64,000 bases of DNA from assembly GCF_001678495.1 (NCBI RefSeq), contig NZ_JTJL01000003.1, forward strand, positions 22,045 to 86,044, written 5' to 3'. Shown one piece after another: positions 8,798-17,408 of this stretch; the stretch's first letter is position 1, and each line of letters begins with the position of its first letter. The notes under the pieces are model-generated. The model was not told where the DNA came from. It searched no databases and saw only the letters and a list, made by a program, of their open reading frames with translations. The position numbers and the translations under genes were made by a program. The DNA comes from Gallibacterium salpingitidis. GTDB taxonomy: Bacteria > Pseudomonadota > Gammaproteobacteria > Enterobacterales > Pasteurellaceae.

Positions 8798-11042
8798 ACC
8801 AAATAAAGAACAAACAACGGCTGTTCACCAAGCTGTTACTGCTACAACCCAAGAACAAGCTATTGAACAGATTTTTCTGATCAATGGAATGTCTTGTGCT
8901 GCTTGTGTAGCCAAAGTTGAAAAAGCGATTAAACAAGTCGCACAAGTCAATGCAGTACGCGTTAATCTTGCTGATAATACTGCAACCGTAGTTGGCGGTG
9001 ATCCACAACAAATCAGCCTTGCCGTTGAGCAAGCTGGCTATCAAGCAGATTTATTAGAAGATGAAATTACTCGTGCTGAACGTGTCGAACAACAATTCCA
9101 ACAAGAGATCCAACATAAAATAAAACAGGCTATTGTCGCTCTTGTAGTTGGTTTTGGTTTAATGTTGGCAATGTGGTTTGACTGGCTACCTCACTATGAA
9201 GATTTAGTAGCGAGCAAGCCAATCCACTATCAAGCAATCTATCTTGTAATTAGTTTGTTTGTGGCACTAGCAATCTATTATTCAGGCAAACACTTTTTTG
9301 TACGAGCTTGGATCAACCTATGCCATAAAACTACCTCAATGGATACTTTAGTGGCTTTGGGGGCATTAACTAGCTTTTTACTTTCATTACTGATTATTGT
9401 CTTTCCACAATATTTTACTCAACATCACCTTTACTTGGATTCAGGTTTAATGGTGATCGGTTTTGTTAATATCGGTAAGATTTTAGAAAGTCGTGGTAAA
9501 AAGTCCGCCAGTAAAGCGCTTTCCGCCTTAATGGATTTACTTCCTAATCAAACTACAATTATTGAAAAGGGAGCAAGCAAAGTTATTCCAACCAAGCAGG
9601 TTAAAGCCGGGATGCTGATTCAATTGCAAACTGGCGATAAAATTCCTGTCGATGGTCAACTCAAAGTTGGTGAATTGTGGGTGAATGAAGCAATGCTAAC
9701 TGGCGAATCACAACCAATCAAAAAAATCATTGGTGATGTAGTTACTGCTGGTACGCTAGTGAATAATGGCGGTGGGCAGATCGTAGCGACTCAAACAGGA
9801 CGCAGTACCACGTTAGCACAAATGATCCATACTATCGATCAAGCACAAACTTCTAAACCGCAATTAGCGACCTTAGTGGATAAAGTAGCGTCTATCTTTG
9901 TTCCTGTCGTTATCTTAATTGCACTATTTACGCTTATAGGTTGGTTAATTGCAGGCGCGACCTTGAGTGATGCTACTGTTGCAGCAATTTCAGTATTGGT
10001 TATATCTTGCCCTTGTGCTTTAGGTTTAGCAATTCCAATGTCGATCATTGTTGGTACCGGACAAGCTGCTAAATTTGGTATTTTGGTAAAAGAGGCTAAC
10101 GGCTTACAGCAATTAAGCAAAGTAAAACGGATCTTCTTTGATAAAACAGGCACATTAACCACTGGTAAAACAGCAGTTACCGCACTTTGGCAACAAGATC
10201 CGCAAAGTATTGCGATTGCCGCAAGTATTGAGCAACAAATGGTACATCCATTAGCTGATGCCATTATTCAATTTGCCAAACAACATCAACTTGATTTATG
10301 CCAAGTTGATACAGCTAACATTATTGCTGGTAAAGGTTTGCAAGCAATGGTCAATCAGCAACAATGGTCATTAGGCAGTTTACGTTTTATGCAAGAATTA
10401 ACTGTTGATATCGAAGCTGCCCAATCCTTTATTCAACAACAATTAGCAAATGCGGCAAGCCTTGTTTTCTTAGCTAAAGATAAGCAACTAGTAAATATTT
10501 TTGCAGTGAGCGATCAAATCAAAGATGATGCACTTGAATCTTTAAAACGGTTAACCACAATGGGAATTGAAACCGTAATGCTGACTGGCGATAACCAACA
10601 AACAGCGAATGCTTTTGCACAACGTTTAGGTATTACGCAAGTCATTGCTCAAGCAACACCACAAGAAAAAGCTGATCATATCCAGCAAAGTAGCGAAAAC
10701 ACTACTACTGCAATGGTGGGTGATGGCATAAATGATGCGCAAGCTTTCGTAATGGCAAATGTTTCTATTGCAATGGGAAATGGCGCTAAAGTTTCAATGG
10801 AAACTGCAGATTTAACTCTGCTTAATACACATCTGCAAACCTTAGTGAATGCAATTAACATCGCTAATGCTATTTTCAGTAATATTAAGCTAAGTCTATT
10901 TTTTGCTTTTTTCTATAACATTATCTTAATTCCGATTGCTGCTTTGGGTTTACTCAATCCCATGTGGGCAGCATTAGCAATGGCTTGCAGCTCTGTAACC
11001 GTTGTAATTAATGCCAATAGGTTACGTCATTTCCATATATAA
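8748..11042 (+). CDS. copA: Cu(I)-exporting P1B-type ATPase CopA (body, probably entered by -1 frameshift from 8368)
   Basis: Inner-membrane pump exporting Cu(I) from the cytosol. From the first ATG in this frame (8889) 717 residues are coded, but that ATG is the Met of GMSCAAC, inside an HMA domain, and has no Shine-Dalgarno sequence. Starting there would lose the first strand. Upstream, the frame is open to the frameshift site, encoding an A/T/Q-rich linker (128-165 of the fused protein) and the missing IEQIFLIN strand. Motifs: CAAC (third HMA), MLTGES, SCPCALGL (transmembrane copper site), DKTGTLT (phosphorylation), HPLADAI and GDGINDAQ. A terminator hairpin follows. Confidence 0.93.
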   Translation, partial: VATQRVEAFTTATQHVEPNKEQTTAVHQAVTATTQEQAIEQIFLINGMSCAACVAKVEKAIKQVAQVNAVRVNLADNTATVVGGDPQQISLAVEQAGYQADLLEDEITRAERVEQQFQQEIQHKIKQAIVALVVGFGLMLAMWFDWLPHYEDLVASKPIHYQAIYLVISLFVALAIYYSGKHFFVRAWINLCHKTTSMDTLVALGALTSFLLSLLIIVFPQYFTQHHLYLDSGLMVIGFVNIGKILESRGKKSASKALSALMDLLPNQTTIIEKGASKVIPTKQVKAGMLIQLQTGDKIPVDGQLKVGELWVNEAMLTGESQPIKKIIGDVVTAGTLVNNGGGQIVATQTGRSTTLAQMIHTIDQAQTSKPQLATLVDKVASIFVPVVILIALFTLIGWLIAGATLSDATVAAISVLVISCPCALGLAIPMSIIVGTGQAAKFGILVKEANGLQQLSKVKRIFFDKTGTLTTGKTAVTALWQQDPQSIAIAASIEQQMVHPLADAIIQFAKQHQLDLCQVDTANIIAGKGLQAMVNQQQWSLGSLRFMQELTVDIEAAQSFIQQQLANAASLVFLAKDKQLVNIFAVSDQIKDDALESLKRLTTMGIETVMLTGDNQQTANAFAQRLGITQVIAQATPQEKADHIQQSSENTTTAMVGDGINDAQAFVMANVSIAMGNGAKVSMETADLTLLNTHLQTLVNAINIANAIFSNIKLSLFFAFFYNIILIPIAALGLLNPMWAALAMACSSVTVVINANRLRHFHI

Positions 11043-11047
11043 AATAT

Positions 11048-11084
11048 AACTACTCTCTTACACTGGTTAAGAGAGTAGTTTATT
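11048..11084 (+). terminator. Terminator after copA
   Basis: A 13-bp perfect stem AACTACTCTCTTA (11048-11060)/TAAGAGAGTAGTT (11068-11080) with a 7-nt loop, followed by TATT. The T-tract is short, so it may be leaky. Confidence 0.65.
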
Positions 11085-11196
11085 AAATGAGAACTCCTCT
11101 CAATTACTTTTACTTTCCTTTACAGAATAAGCCTTGCATTTTCATCAAAATAGGCATAGTTTAATTGCCCTTAATTACTATACGTGAGGAAATCTT

Positions 11197-12267
11197 ATGT
11201 CTAAATCATTGAAAAATATCAATAAAATCACTTTAGCCTTATCTGCTTATGCAATTGCTACCTTAGCCAATGCAGATATACTTACCTCTGTTCGCCCATT
11301 AGGTTTTATCGCTTCTTCCATTGCTGATGGAGTGACCCAAACACAAATATTAGTGCCTGCTGGTGCTTCTCCTCACGATTACAGTTTAAAACCATCTGAT
11401 GTTAAACGTGTTCGTGATGCTGAATTTGTGCTATGGGTGGGAAAAGATATCGATGCTTTTTTAGCGAAATCAATTGAAAAACGTGATGCCAAAACTGTAC
11501 TAACTATTAGTGATATCAAAGGTCTTGACGCATTACTTGGTGAAACTTCTGCTCACCACCACGATCATGACCATGAACACGGGCATGAGCATGAACACAG
11601 CCATGCTGACCATGACCATGACCACGACCACGCTGACCACGACCACGACCACGCTGACCACGATCATGCAGATCACGACCACGAACATGAACATGAACAT
11701 GAACATGAACATGAACATGAACATGAACATGAACATGGCCATGGTGAATTAGAACAAGATTGGCACGTGTGGTTCTCACCAAAAATTAGTCAGCTTGTCG
11801 CAGAACAATTAGCAGAACAACTTATTCAACACTACCCTCAACAAAAAGATAAAATCACCGCTAACCTAAACGAATTCAAACAACAACTAACAGCAAAGAA
11901 TAACCAAATTAGCCAACAACTAAGCCAATTCAAAGATAAAGGTTTCTATGTATTCCACGACGCCTATCGCTATTTTGAAAACGCTTATGGCTTAAAACAA
12001 ACTGGTTATTTCACTATTAATCCATTAATTGCCCCTGGCGCTAAAAAATTAGCAGAAATTAAAGAAGAGATCACTGAACATAAAGTGCAATGCTTATTTG
12101 CTGAACCTCAATTCACACCAAAAGTGATAGAAAGTTTACAAAAAAGTACTAAAGTTAATGTTGGACAACTCGACCCTATGGGTGAAAAAGTAGCTTTAGG
12201 AAAAGGCTCTTATAGTGCATTCTTACAACAAATCGCTAATGATTTTAGTGGGTGTTTGAAAAAATAA
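11197..12267 (+). CDS. znuA: Zinc ABC transporter periplasmic binding protein ZnuA, with a long His/Asp/Glu tract
   Basis: Captures zinc in the periplasm for import by ZnuBC. The 356-residue cluster A-1 binding protein has a signal peptide (about residues 1-26), the first metal-ligand region PHDYSLKPSD, FHDAYRYFE and FAEPQFTPK. Residues about 120-184 form an extreme His-rich insertion of HD, HAD and HE repeats, a known feature of ZnuA proteins thought to hold or hand over zinc. GAGG precedes the ATG. No znuB or znuC lies nearby. The HE part is coded by nine perfect 6-bp repeats (11683-11736) and may vary in length between strains. Confidence 0.94.
   Translation: MSKSLKNINKITLALSAYAIATLANADILTSVRPLGFIASSIADGVTQTQILVPAGASPHDYSLKPSDVKRVRDAEFVLWVGKDIDAFLAKSIEKRDAKTVLTISDIKGLDALLGETSAHHHDHDHEHGHEHEHSHADHDHDHDHADHDHDHADHDHADHDHEHEHEHEHEHEHEHEHEHGHGELEQDWHVWFSPKISQLVAEQLAEQLIQHYPQQKDKITANLNEFKQQLTAKNNQISQQLSQFKDKGFYVFHDAYRYFENAYGLKQTGYFTINPLIAPGAKKLAEIKEEITEHKVQCLFAEPQFTPKVIESLQKSTKVNVGQLDPMGEKVALGKGSYSAFLQQIANDFSGCLKK
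11683..11736 (+). repeat. Nine tandem copies of the hexamer GAACAT inside znuA
   Basis: GAACAT is repeated perfectly nine times, coding alternating Glu and His. The unit is 6 bp, so slippage would change the length of the His-rich tract without shifting frame. Just upstream (about 11595-11682) there are less perfect repeats of GACCAC/GCTGACCAC units. Confidence 0.95.
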
Positions 12268-12305
12268 AAAAAGAAACTGCACCTGAATCCCTAAGGTGCA
12301 GTTTC
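12261..12305. terminator. Bidirectional terminator between znuA and the gntP-type permease gene
   Basis: GAAACTGCACCT (12273-12284) pairs perfectly with AGGTGCAGTTTC (12294-12305), loop 9 nt. An A-rich run on the left gives a U-tract for minus-strand transcripts of the threonate operon. On the plus strand only a short TTTC follows, so it serves the operon better than znuA. Confidence 0.8.
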
Positions 12306-12327
12306 ACTCATTCATCTAATAATGATT

Positions 12328-13683
12328 TTACGCCACAATAAACCACATTAAACAAACAATTAAGAAACCAAATGTTCCATAAATTGTCGTTAAAATTGTC
12401 CACGTTTTTAACCCTTGTGATACAGAAATACCAAAGAATTTAGTCCATACCCAGAATAAAGAGTCATTAACATGGGAAAGTGTCATCGAACCTGCACCAA
12501 TCGCAGCAGTAAGTAATGCAATTTGGATATCGCTATACTGTGCAGCTGCAATTGCTGGAGCAAGAATCGTTGCTGTAGTAATAATTGCTACTGTTGCTGA
12601 ACCTTGAGCTGCTCGCAATAATGCTGACAAAATAAATGCTAATGCTAATACAGGTAATCCAGTACTCGCTAATACATCAGATAATGCCTTACCAACACCA
12701 CTTGCATCCAACACTTTACCAAACATACCACCAGCACCAGTAATAAGGATAATACCCGCAATTGGTGCTAATGCAGAATTAAGGATTTCTTCTAATCTTA
12801 CTTTATTCCAACCACGACGAATACCTAACACATAAGAAGATAAACATACAGCGAATAGTAATGCAAATGGTGAACTACCAATCATACTGAAAATCTCTCT
12901 TATAACATTTCCTTTAGGTAAAGTAGTTGCTGTTACTGTTCCTAACATAATTAACACTAGTGGTGTTACAATCATTGTTAATACTGTGCCAAATTTTGGT
13001 AAGCCACTTGCATCTTGTGCTAATTGTTTTTGATATTGGATGAGATCTGTTGATGCTGGAATATCAACAAAGACACGATCTGTAAAAAATGGAATAAATA
13101 ATTGTCCTAAAAGATATGCTGGGAAAGCTGCAACTAAACCTAAACCTAATACAAGTCCAACATCAGCATTTAATACTTGAGCTCCTGCTACTACTCCTGG
13201 ATGTGGTGGTAAGAAAACATGTACAGTTAGCATAGACAAACCGATTGGTAATGCATAAACCAACATATTTCCACCAATTCTTCTTGCAACACTAAAAATA
13301 ATTGGAATTAATACAATAAAGCCAACATCTACGAATACAGGAATACCAAAAATAAATCCTGTCATACCCAAAGCAAATGCAGCTTTTTTTGCACCAAATT
13401 TATCAAGCAACCAGGATGCTAATACATCTGCACCATTTGATTTTTCAATAATTTTCCCTAGCATCGCACCTAAACCAACTATTAATGCCACGCTACCTAA
13501 TGTATTTCCCATTCCTGAGATCAAAGTTGGAATAACTTTGCTCATTGGAATGCCAGCGCTTAGTGCAACTGCAATACTCACTAAACCTAAAGCAAGGAAT
13601 GGATGGACTTTTCCTTTAATCATAATAGTAAGTAACGCAATAACACTTACAATACCTATCAAAATTAGCATTTCGTTTGACAT
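12328..13683 (-). CDS. GntP-family permease, probably for L-threonate or a related sugar acid
   Basis: Inner-membrane proton symporter of the GntP family, 451 residues with about 12-14 hydrophobic segments. Family features include the LPPHPG motif, GSATVAIITTATI and HVNDSLFW near the C-terminus. E. coli relatives carry gluconate, but this gene is the last of an operon for threonate breakdown, so a tetronate is the likely cargo (inferred). AAGGTG precedes the ATG. A strong intercistronic hairpin (13715-13741) lies just upstream. Confidence 0.88.
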   Translation of the reverse strand: MSNEMLILIGIVSVIALLTIMIKGKVHPFLALGLVSIAVALSAGIPMSKVIPTLISGMGNTLGSVALIVGLGAMLGKIIEKSNGADVLASWLLDKFGAKKAAFALGMTGFIFGIPVFVDVGFIVLIPIIFSVARRIGGNMLVYALPIGLSMLTVHVFLPPHPGVVAGAQVLNADVGLVLGLGLVAAFPAYLLGQLFIPFFTDRVFVDIPASTDLIQYQKQLAQDASGLPKFGTVLTMIVTPLVLIMLGTVTATTLPKGNVIREIFSMIGSSPFALLFAVCLSSYVLGIRRGWNKVRLEEILNSALAPIAGIILITGAGGMFGKVLDASGVGKALSDVLASTGLPVLALAFILSALLRAAQGSATVAIITTATILAPAIAAAQYSDIQIALLTAAIGAGSMTLSHVNDSLFWVWTKFFGISVSQGLKTWTILTTIYGTFGFLIVCLMWFIVA

Positions 13684-13714
13684 AGAATCACCTTAAAATT
13701 GGCGTAAATGTTCC

Positions 13715-13741
13715 CTGTACAGCTCTAAAAGAGCTGTACAG
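13715..13741. repeat. Intercistronic hairpin between otnI and the permease gene
   Basis: CTGTACAGCTC (13715-13725) pairs perfectly with GAGCTGTACAG (13731-13741), plus one more T-A pair closing an AAA loop. No U-tract follows in either direction, so it is not a typical terminator. It may protect or punctuate the operon mRNA so that permease and enzymes are made at different levels, or serve as an operator. Confidence 0.7.
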
Positions 13742-13771
13742 ACTCTGTTTATTGTTGAGAAATTTTAAAAA

Positions 13772-14554
13772 TTATCGATTCTTATACTTTTCAAACCACA
13801 CTAACCCATCCTCAGTTTTTCCGCGTGGGTTATACTCACAACCAACCCAACCGTCATAACCGATTTCATCAAGTTTATTGAATATATGGGTATAGTTAAT
13901 TTCACCTTCGTCAGGCTCATGGCGATCTGGGACAGAAGCGATTTGGATATGACCTAATTTAGCTTTTACATCATCTGTAATACGAGTTAAATTTCCTTCT
14001 ACAATTTGAGCGTGGAAATAATCTAATTGAACAAAAACATTATCGCGGTCAATCAAATCAATTAGCTCTAATGTCTGATATTGGCTGGCATAAAGATAAT
14101 TTGGTTTTACTGCAGCACTTAATGCTTCTAACATGACATTAATACCATGTGGTTTAAATTTGTCTGCAGCATAGCGAACATTATCAATAAAAGTTTGTTT
14201 ATACTTCGCATACTCTTTTGGATCTGGTACCACACCAGCCATGACTAGTACACTTGGACACTCTAATGCAATCGCATATTCCAATGCACGATCAATGTCA
14301 CGATGACTTTCTGCTTCACGACCCGGAATTGCAGACACACCCCATTCACCCGCAGCAACATTACCTGGCGCTGTATTGAATAACACTTGTTTCAAACCAT
14401 ATTGATCCAATTTTGCTTTTAACTCTGCCGCTGGATATTCATATGGGAAAAGGTATTCCACATATTTAAATCCGGCTTTCGCCGCAGCTTCAAAACGATC
14501 TAAAAAAGGAACTTCGGTAAACATCATTGATAAATTAGCAGCAAATTTAGGCAT
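13772..14554 (-). CDS. otnI: 2-oxo-tetronate isomerase OtnI
   Basis: Converts 2-oxo-tetronate to 3-oxo-tetronate in threonate/erythronate catabolism. The 260-residue protein belongs to the hydroxypyruvate-isomerase group of xylose-isomerase-like TIM barrels: [29 protein letters not shown] at the N-terminus, NVMLEALS and QLDYFHAQI in the barrel, and [12 protein letters not shown] at the end supply acidic metal ligands. It starts 2 nt after otnC, with GGGG at the ribosome-binding site. Hydroxypyruvate isomerase (Hyi) is the close alternative; the operon decides for OtnI. Confidence 0.9.
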   Translation of the reverse strand: MPKFAANLSMMFTEVPFLDRFEAAAKAGFKYVEYLFPYEYPAAELKAKLDQYGLKQVLFNTAPGNVAAGEWGVSAIPGREAESHRDIDRALEYAIALECPSVLVMAGVVPDPKEYAKYKQTFIDNVRYAADKFKPHGINVMLEALSAAVKPNYLYASQYQTLELIDLIDRDNVFVQLDYFHAQIVEGNLTRITDDVKAKLGHIQIASVPDRHEPDEGEINYTHIFNKLDEIGYDGWVGCEYNPRGKTEDGLVWFEKYKNR

Positions 14555-14556
14555 CT

Positions 14557-15189
14557 CTATTTCCCCCTATTTTTCAAATCATTCACTTCTGCATCAGTGA
14601 GATAGCGAATGTTTTGTGCTTGTAAAATAAACATTAATTTTGCGGTTTCTTCTAACTCTTCACTATTATCAACAGCATCCTGTAAATCACTGCCACAAAC
14701 GACAACGCCATGATTTGCTAATAAAAATGCCTTCCCTTCGTGTGCTTTTGCCGCTAAATCACGACCAATTTCCGCCGCACCTGGGCGATAATATGGAATC
14801 ACAGGCAAACGACCAACGCGCATCACGTAATAAGGTGTAAACGCTTTAATCGCATTGTCATAATCAAGATCAGCTTTGCAGGACAACGCCGTTAAATAAG
14901 TAGAATGTAAATGTACAATCGCATTACACTCTGGTTTCTTTTGATATAACGCTAAATGAAAGAAATACTCTTTTGATGGTTTCTTACCGCTTAATACATT
15001 GCCATCCGCATCAATTACTGAGAGATCTTCTTCTTTTAAACGTCCAAGAGAAGAACCGGTTGGTGTCACCAGAAAACGATTATCATCGAGTCGAACTGAG
15101 ATATTACCTGCACCGCCAACGCTAAAACCACGTTCAAATAATGAACGAGAAAGTTGGACTAATTGTTGTTTAACAGCTTGTTCGTTCAT
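14557..15189 (-). CDS. otnC: 3-oxo-tetronate 4-phosphate decarboxylase OtnC
   Basis: Class II aldolase/adducin-family enzyme, expected to decarboxylate 3-oxo-tetronate 4-phosphate to dihydroxyacetone phosphate, the step that feeds glycolysis. The 210-residue protein has [10 protein letters not shown] near the N-terminus, the zinc ligands HLHSTY and NHGVV, and ends at the usual family length. Its ATG overlaps the otnK stop by 4 nt (ATGA), so the two are translationally coupled. Confidence 0.9.
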   Translation of the reverse strand: MNEQAVKQQLVQLSRSLFERGFSVGGAGNISVRLDDNRFLVTPTGSSLGRLKEEDLSVIDADGNVLSGKKPSKEYFFHLALYQKKPECNAIVHLHSTYLTALSCKADLDYDNAIKAFTPYYVMRVGRLPVIPYYRPGAAEIGRDLAAKAHEGKAFLLANHGVVVCGSDLQDAVDNSEELEETAKLMFILQAQNIRYLTDAEVNDLKNRGK

Positions 15190-16424
15190 TGCATCATCTC
15201 CTGTGCTTGACTAAAGAAGCCCTCTTTTCCAAAATTACCTGACTTCAATGCAAGATAAATTGGTGCATCTAACGCTGCCAACCAAGGTACACCCGGTGCA
15301 ATTTGTTTACCAATACGGAAACCTTTAAAACCGAGTTGTTGCACTACAATACTTGAGGTTTCACCACCAGCAGTGATAAAGTTGGTTACACCATAATCAC
15401 GTAATCTTGCCGCCAATTGTGCAAAAGTTTCCTCAATGGCTTTACTTGCTGTATCAGCACCAAATTGTTGCTGAATTTGTTTTAGCTGTTCAGGCGGAAC
15501 AGTGGCATAAACAAGCGGAGCATATTGATCATTCAAATGTGCAACTACCCAAGAAAATAGCTCTTCAACATAATTATCTTGACTTAAGCATTGGCTAACA
15601 TCTAACCATTTAGTTGCAGCTTTTTGTTGATAATCAGCTACTTGTTTATTCGTCATCACCGAACAAGAACCAGATAAAATGACGGTTTTACCTTTTGCCG
15701 GCACAAAAGCTTGATGTTGTTTTCCTTGTACCTGATGTTGCGCCATATAAGCAGCTAACCCAGAACCACCAGTAACTAATTTCATATCATCTACGGCTTG
15801 TGCTAACACATCGAGTTGTGAATTATCTACTGCATCTACTACGGCATAGCGATAGCCTTGTTGTTTTAATTGTGCAAAACAACGTTTTACATTTTCAGCA
15901 CCTTTAATTACCTCTGCATATGGCACTAATCCTGTTTTTCCTTTCGCTTGGCGATCCATCAAACGTAATAAATTGGCATCTGTCATTGGTGTAATTGGGT
16001 GGTTTTGCATACCTGACTCATTCAACAAAACTTGTCCCACAAATAAATAGCCATTAAAAATGGTACGTCCATTCACTGGTAATGCAGGTGTAATAATGGT
16101 GAAATCTTCTTTTAATTCATCTAATAAAGCATCTGTTACAGGCCCAATATTCCCTTCCGCTGTACTATCAAAAGTTGAGCAATATTTGAAATAAAACTGT
16201 GTCGCACCATTTTTTTGCAACCAATGTAATGCTGCTAAAGATTGTTGAATAGCTTCTTTCACAGGGTTTGAGCGTGATTTCAAGCTGATAACAATCGCGT
16301 CTACTTCTTCCTCTAATACCCCATTCGGTACACCATTCATTTGTACTGTTCGCAAGCCGTTTTCTACTAGAAAACTGGCAATATCACTTGCCCCAGTAAA
16401 ATCATCTGCGATAACACCTAACAT
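15186..16424 (-). CDS. otnK: 3-oxo-tetronate kinase OtnK
   Basis: Four-carbon acid sugar kinase (DUF1537 family) that phosphorylates 3-oxo-tetronate at C4. N-terminal substrate domain begins MLGVIADDFTGASDIA; the C-terminal nucleotide domain has ILSGSCS and TAGGETSSIVV. I chose the ATG at 16424 (412 residues): AGGAGA lies 7 nt upstream and it matches the family N-terminus, while an ATG 10 codons earlier would overlap ltnD without benefit. It directly follows ltnD (1-nt gap) and overlaps otnC. Confidence 0.92.
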   Translation of the reverse strand: MLGVIADDFTGASDIASFLVENGLRTVQMNGVPNGVLEEEVDAIVISLKSRSNPVKEAIQQSLAALHWLQKNGATQFYFKYCSTFDSTAEGNIGPVTDALLDELKEDFTIITPALPVNGRTIFNGYLFVGQVLLNESGMQNHPITPMTDANLLRLMDRQAKGKTGLVPYAEVIKGAENVKRCFAQLKQQGYRYAVVDAVDNSQLDVLAQAVDDMKLVTGGSGLAAYMAQHQVQGKQHQAFVPAKGKTVILSGSCSVMTNKQVADYQQKAATKWLDVSQCLSQDNYVEELFSWVVAHLNDQYAPLVYATVPPEQLKQIQQQFGADTASKAIEETFAQLAARLRDYGVTNFITAGGETSSIVVQQLGFKGFRIGKQIAPGVPWLAALDAPIYLALKSGNFGKEGFFSQAQEMMQ

Positions 16425-16425
16425 C

Positions 16426-17325
16426 TTATTTCTCCTGTTTTTGTGGTAACTCAATACCGCTAAAAATTTTAATTACTGCACTATCATCTTGTTTGCCGTA
16501 ACCTGCATTACTTGCTTCTGTGAACATACTGTACGCGGTACTTGCTAAATGAAGTGGGAATTTCAATGATTTTGCGGTGTCATTAACCAAGCCTAAATCT
16601 TTCACAAAAATATCCACCATTGATAATGGAGTGTAATCACCATCTACAACATGTTTCATACGATTTTCAAACATCCAAGAGTTACCAGCTGCATGAGTAA
16701 CTACGTCATACATTAAATCTAATGGAATGCCTGCTTTAGCCGCTAATGCCATAGCTTCTGCACCGGCAGCAATATGTACTCCAGCTAATAATTGGTGAAT
16801 AATCTTAACGGTCGCACCTAAGCCGATTTCTGTACCAATGTTATAAACTTTACTTGCTACTGCATCTAATACAGGTTTGAGTTTAGCAAAAGCTTCTGCA
16901 GAACCGGCTGCCATCACAGTCATTTCACCTACTGCAGCTTTTGCAGCACCGCCTGAAACTGGCGCATCTAACATAAGCAAACCAAGATTTGTTAATTTTT
17001 GTGAAATTTCTTTTGAATCTTGTGCAGAGATTGTAGAAGAAACCATTACTGCTGTACCTGGTTTAAGTTTTGCTGCCAAACCATTATCGGCAAATAAAAC
17101 TTGATTTACTTGTTTAGCATTCACTACCAATAACACAACAGCATCAAGCTTATCTGCAAAATCATTGGCATTTTTTGCTACTCCTTTTGCACCTGCAGCT
17201 TTTAACTTATCAAGTAATTTATCATCTAAATCAACACCATAAGTATCTAATCCTGCTTTAACACAAGATTGAGCTGCACCCATTCCCATTGCACCTAAAC
17301 CTACGACTGCCACTGAATATGTCAT
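16426..17325 (-). CDS. ltnD: L-threonate dehydrogenase LtnD
   Basis: NAD-dependent beta-hydroxyacid dehydrogenase that oxidises L-threonate to 2-oxo-tetronate, the entry step of the pathway. The 299-residue protein has the Rossmann motif VVGLGAMGMG at residues 8-17, the substrate loop DAPVSGGAAKA, and the catalytic-lysine helix GLGATVKIIHQLL. It is the first gene of the minus-strand operon, with AAAGGAG before the start and a CRP-like site about 70 bp upstream. Tartronate semialdehyde reductase is similar; the otnKCI neighbours favour LtnD. Confidence 0.9.
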   Translation of the reverse strand: MTYSVAVVGLGAMGMGAAQSCVKAGLDTYGVDLDDKLLDKLKAAGAKGVAKNANDFADKLDAVVLLVVNAKQVNQVLFADNGLAAKLKPGTAVMVSSTISAQDSKEISQKLTNLGLLMLDAPVSGGAAKAAVGEMTVMAAGSAEAFAKLKPVLDAVASKVYNIGTEIGLGATVKIIHQLLAGVHIAAGAEAMALAAKAGIPLDLMYDVVTHAAGNSWMFENRMKHVVDGDYTPLSMVDIFVKDLGLVNDTAKSLKFPLHLASTAYSMFTEASNAGYGKQDDSAVIKIFSGIELPQKQEK

Positions 17326-17392
17326 TTTTAATTCTCCTTTAGTTGTTCATTTTTTGATGACGCTTATACTACTCGATTCAAAAAAATAATAA

Positions 17393-17408
17393 CTCGATCT
17401 AGATCACA
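17393..17408. promoter_or_regulatory. CRP-like site in the ltnD-deoR intergenic region
   Basis: CTCGA-TCTAGA-TCACA: the right half (17404-17408) and the centre match the ideal CRP site (TGTGA-N6-TCACA with TCTAGA centre), while the left half matches only GA. It sits 68-83 bp upstream of the ltnD start. Activation by CRP would fit use of a secondary carbon source. I see no clear DeoR operator repeat here. Confidence 0.45.

Noticed and set aside
8715..9044. 109-codon minus-strand frame across the copZ-copA junction
   Set aside because: No ribosome-binding site and no family resemblance. It is antisense to HMA-coding sequence.
8368..11042. A disrupted (pseudogene) copA as the simplest reading
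   Set aside because: All catalytic motifs are intact, the junction falls exactly between domains, and a perfect stem lies at recoding distance. A sequencing or mutational indel remains possible and is stated as the refuting case.
11595..11740. CRISPR-like repeat array
   Set aside because: The repeats are short, contiguous, without spacers, and code for the ZnuA His tract.
11510..11782. Open frames of 69-88 codons on both strands over the His-rich part of znuA
   Set aside because: They are by-products of the 6-bp repeats, giving simple Met-Asn/Thr or His-Val repeats. The ZnuA frame has signal peptide, ligands and full family length.
13715..13741. Calling the otnI-permease hairpin a terminator
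   Set aside because: There is no U-tract on either strand and the permease gene directly follows with its own ribosome-binding site.
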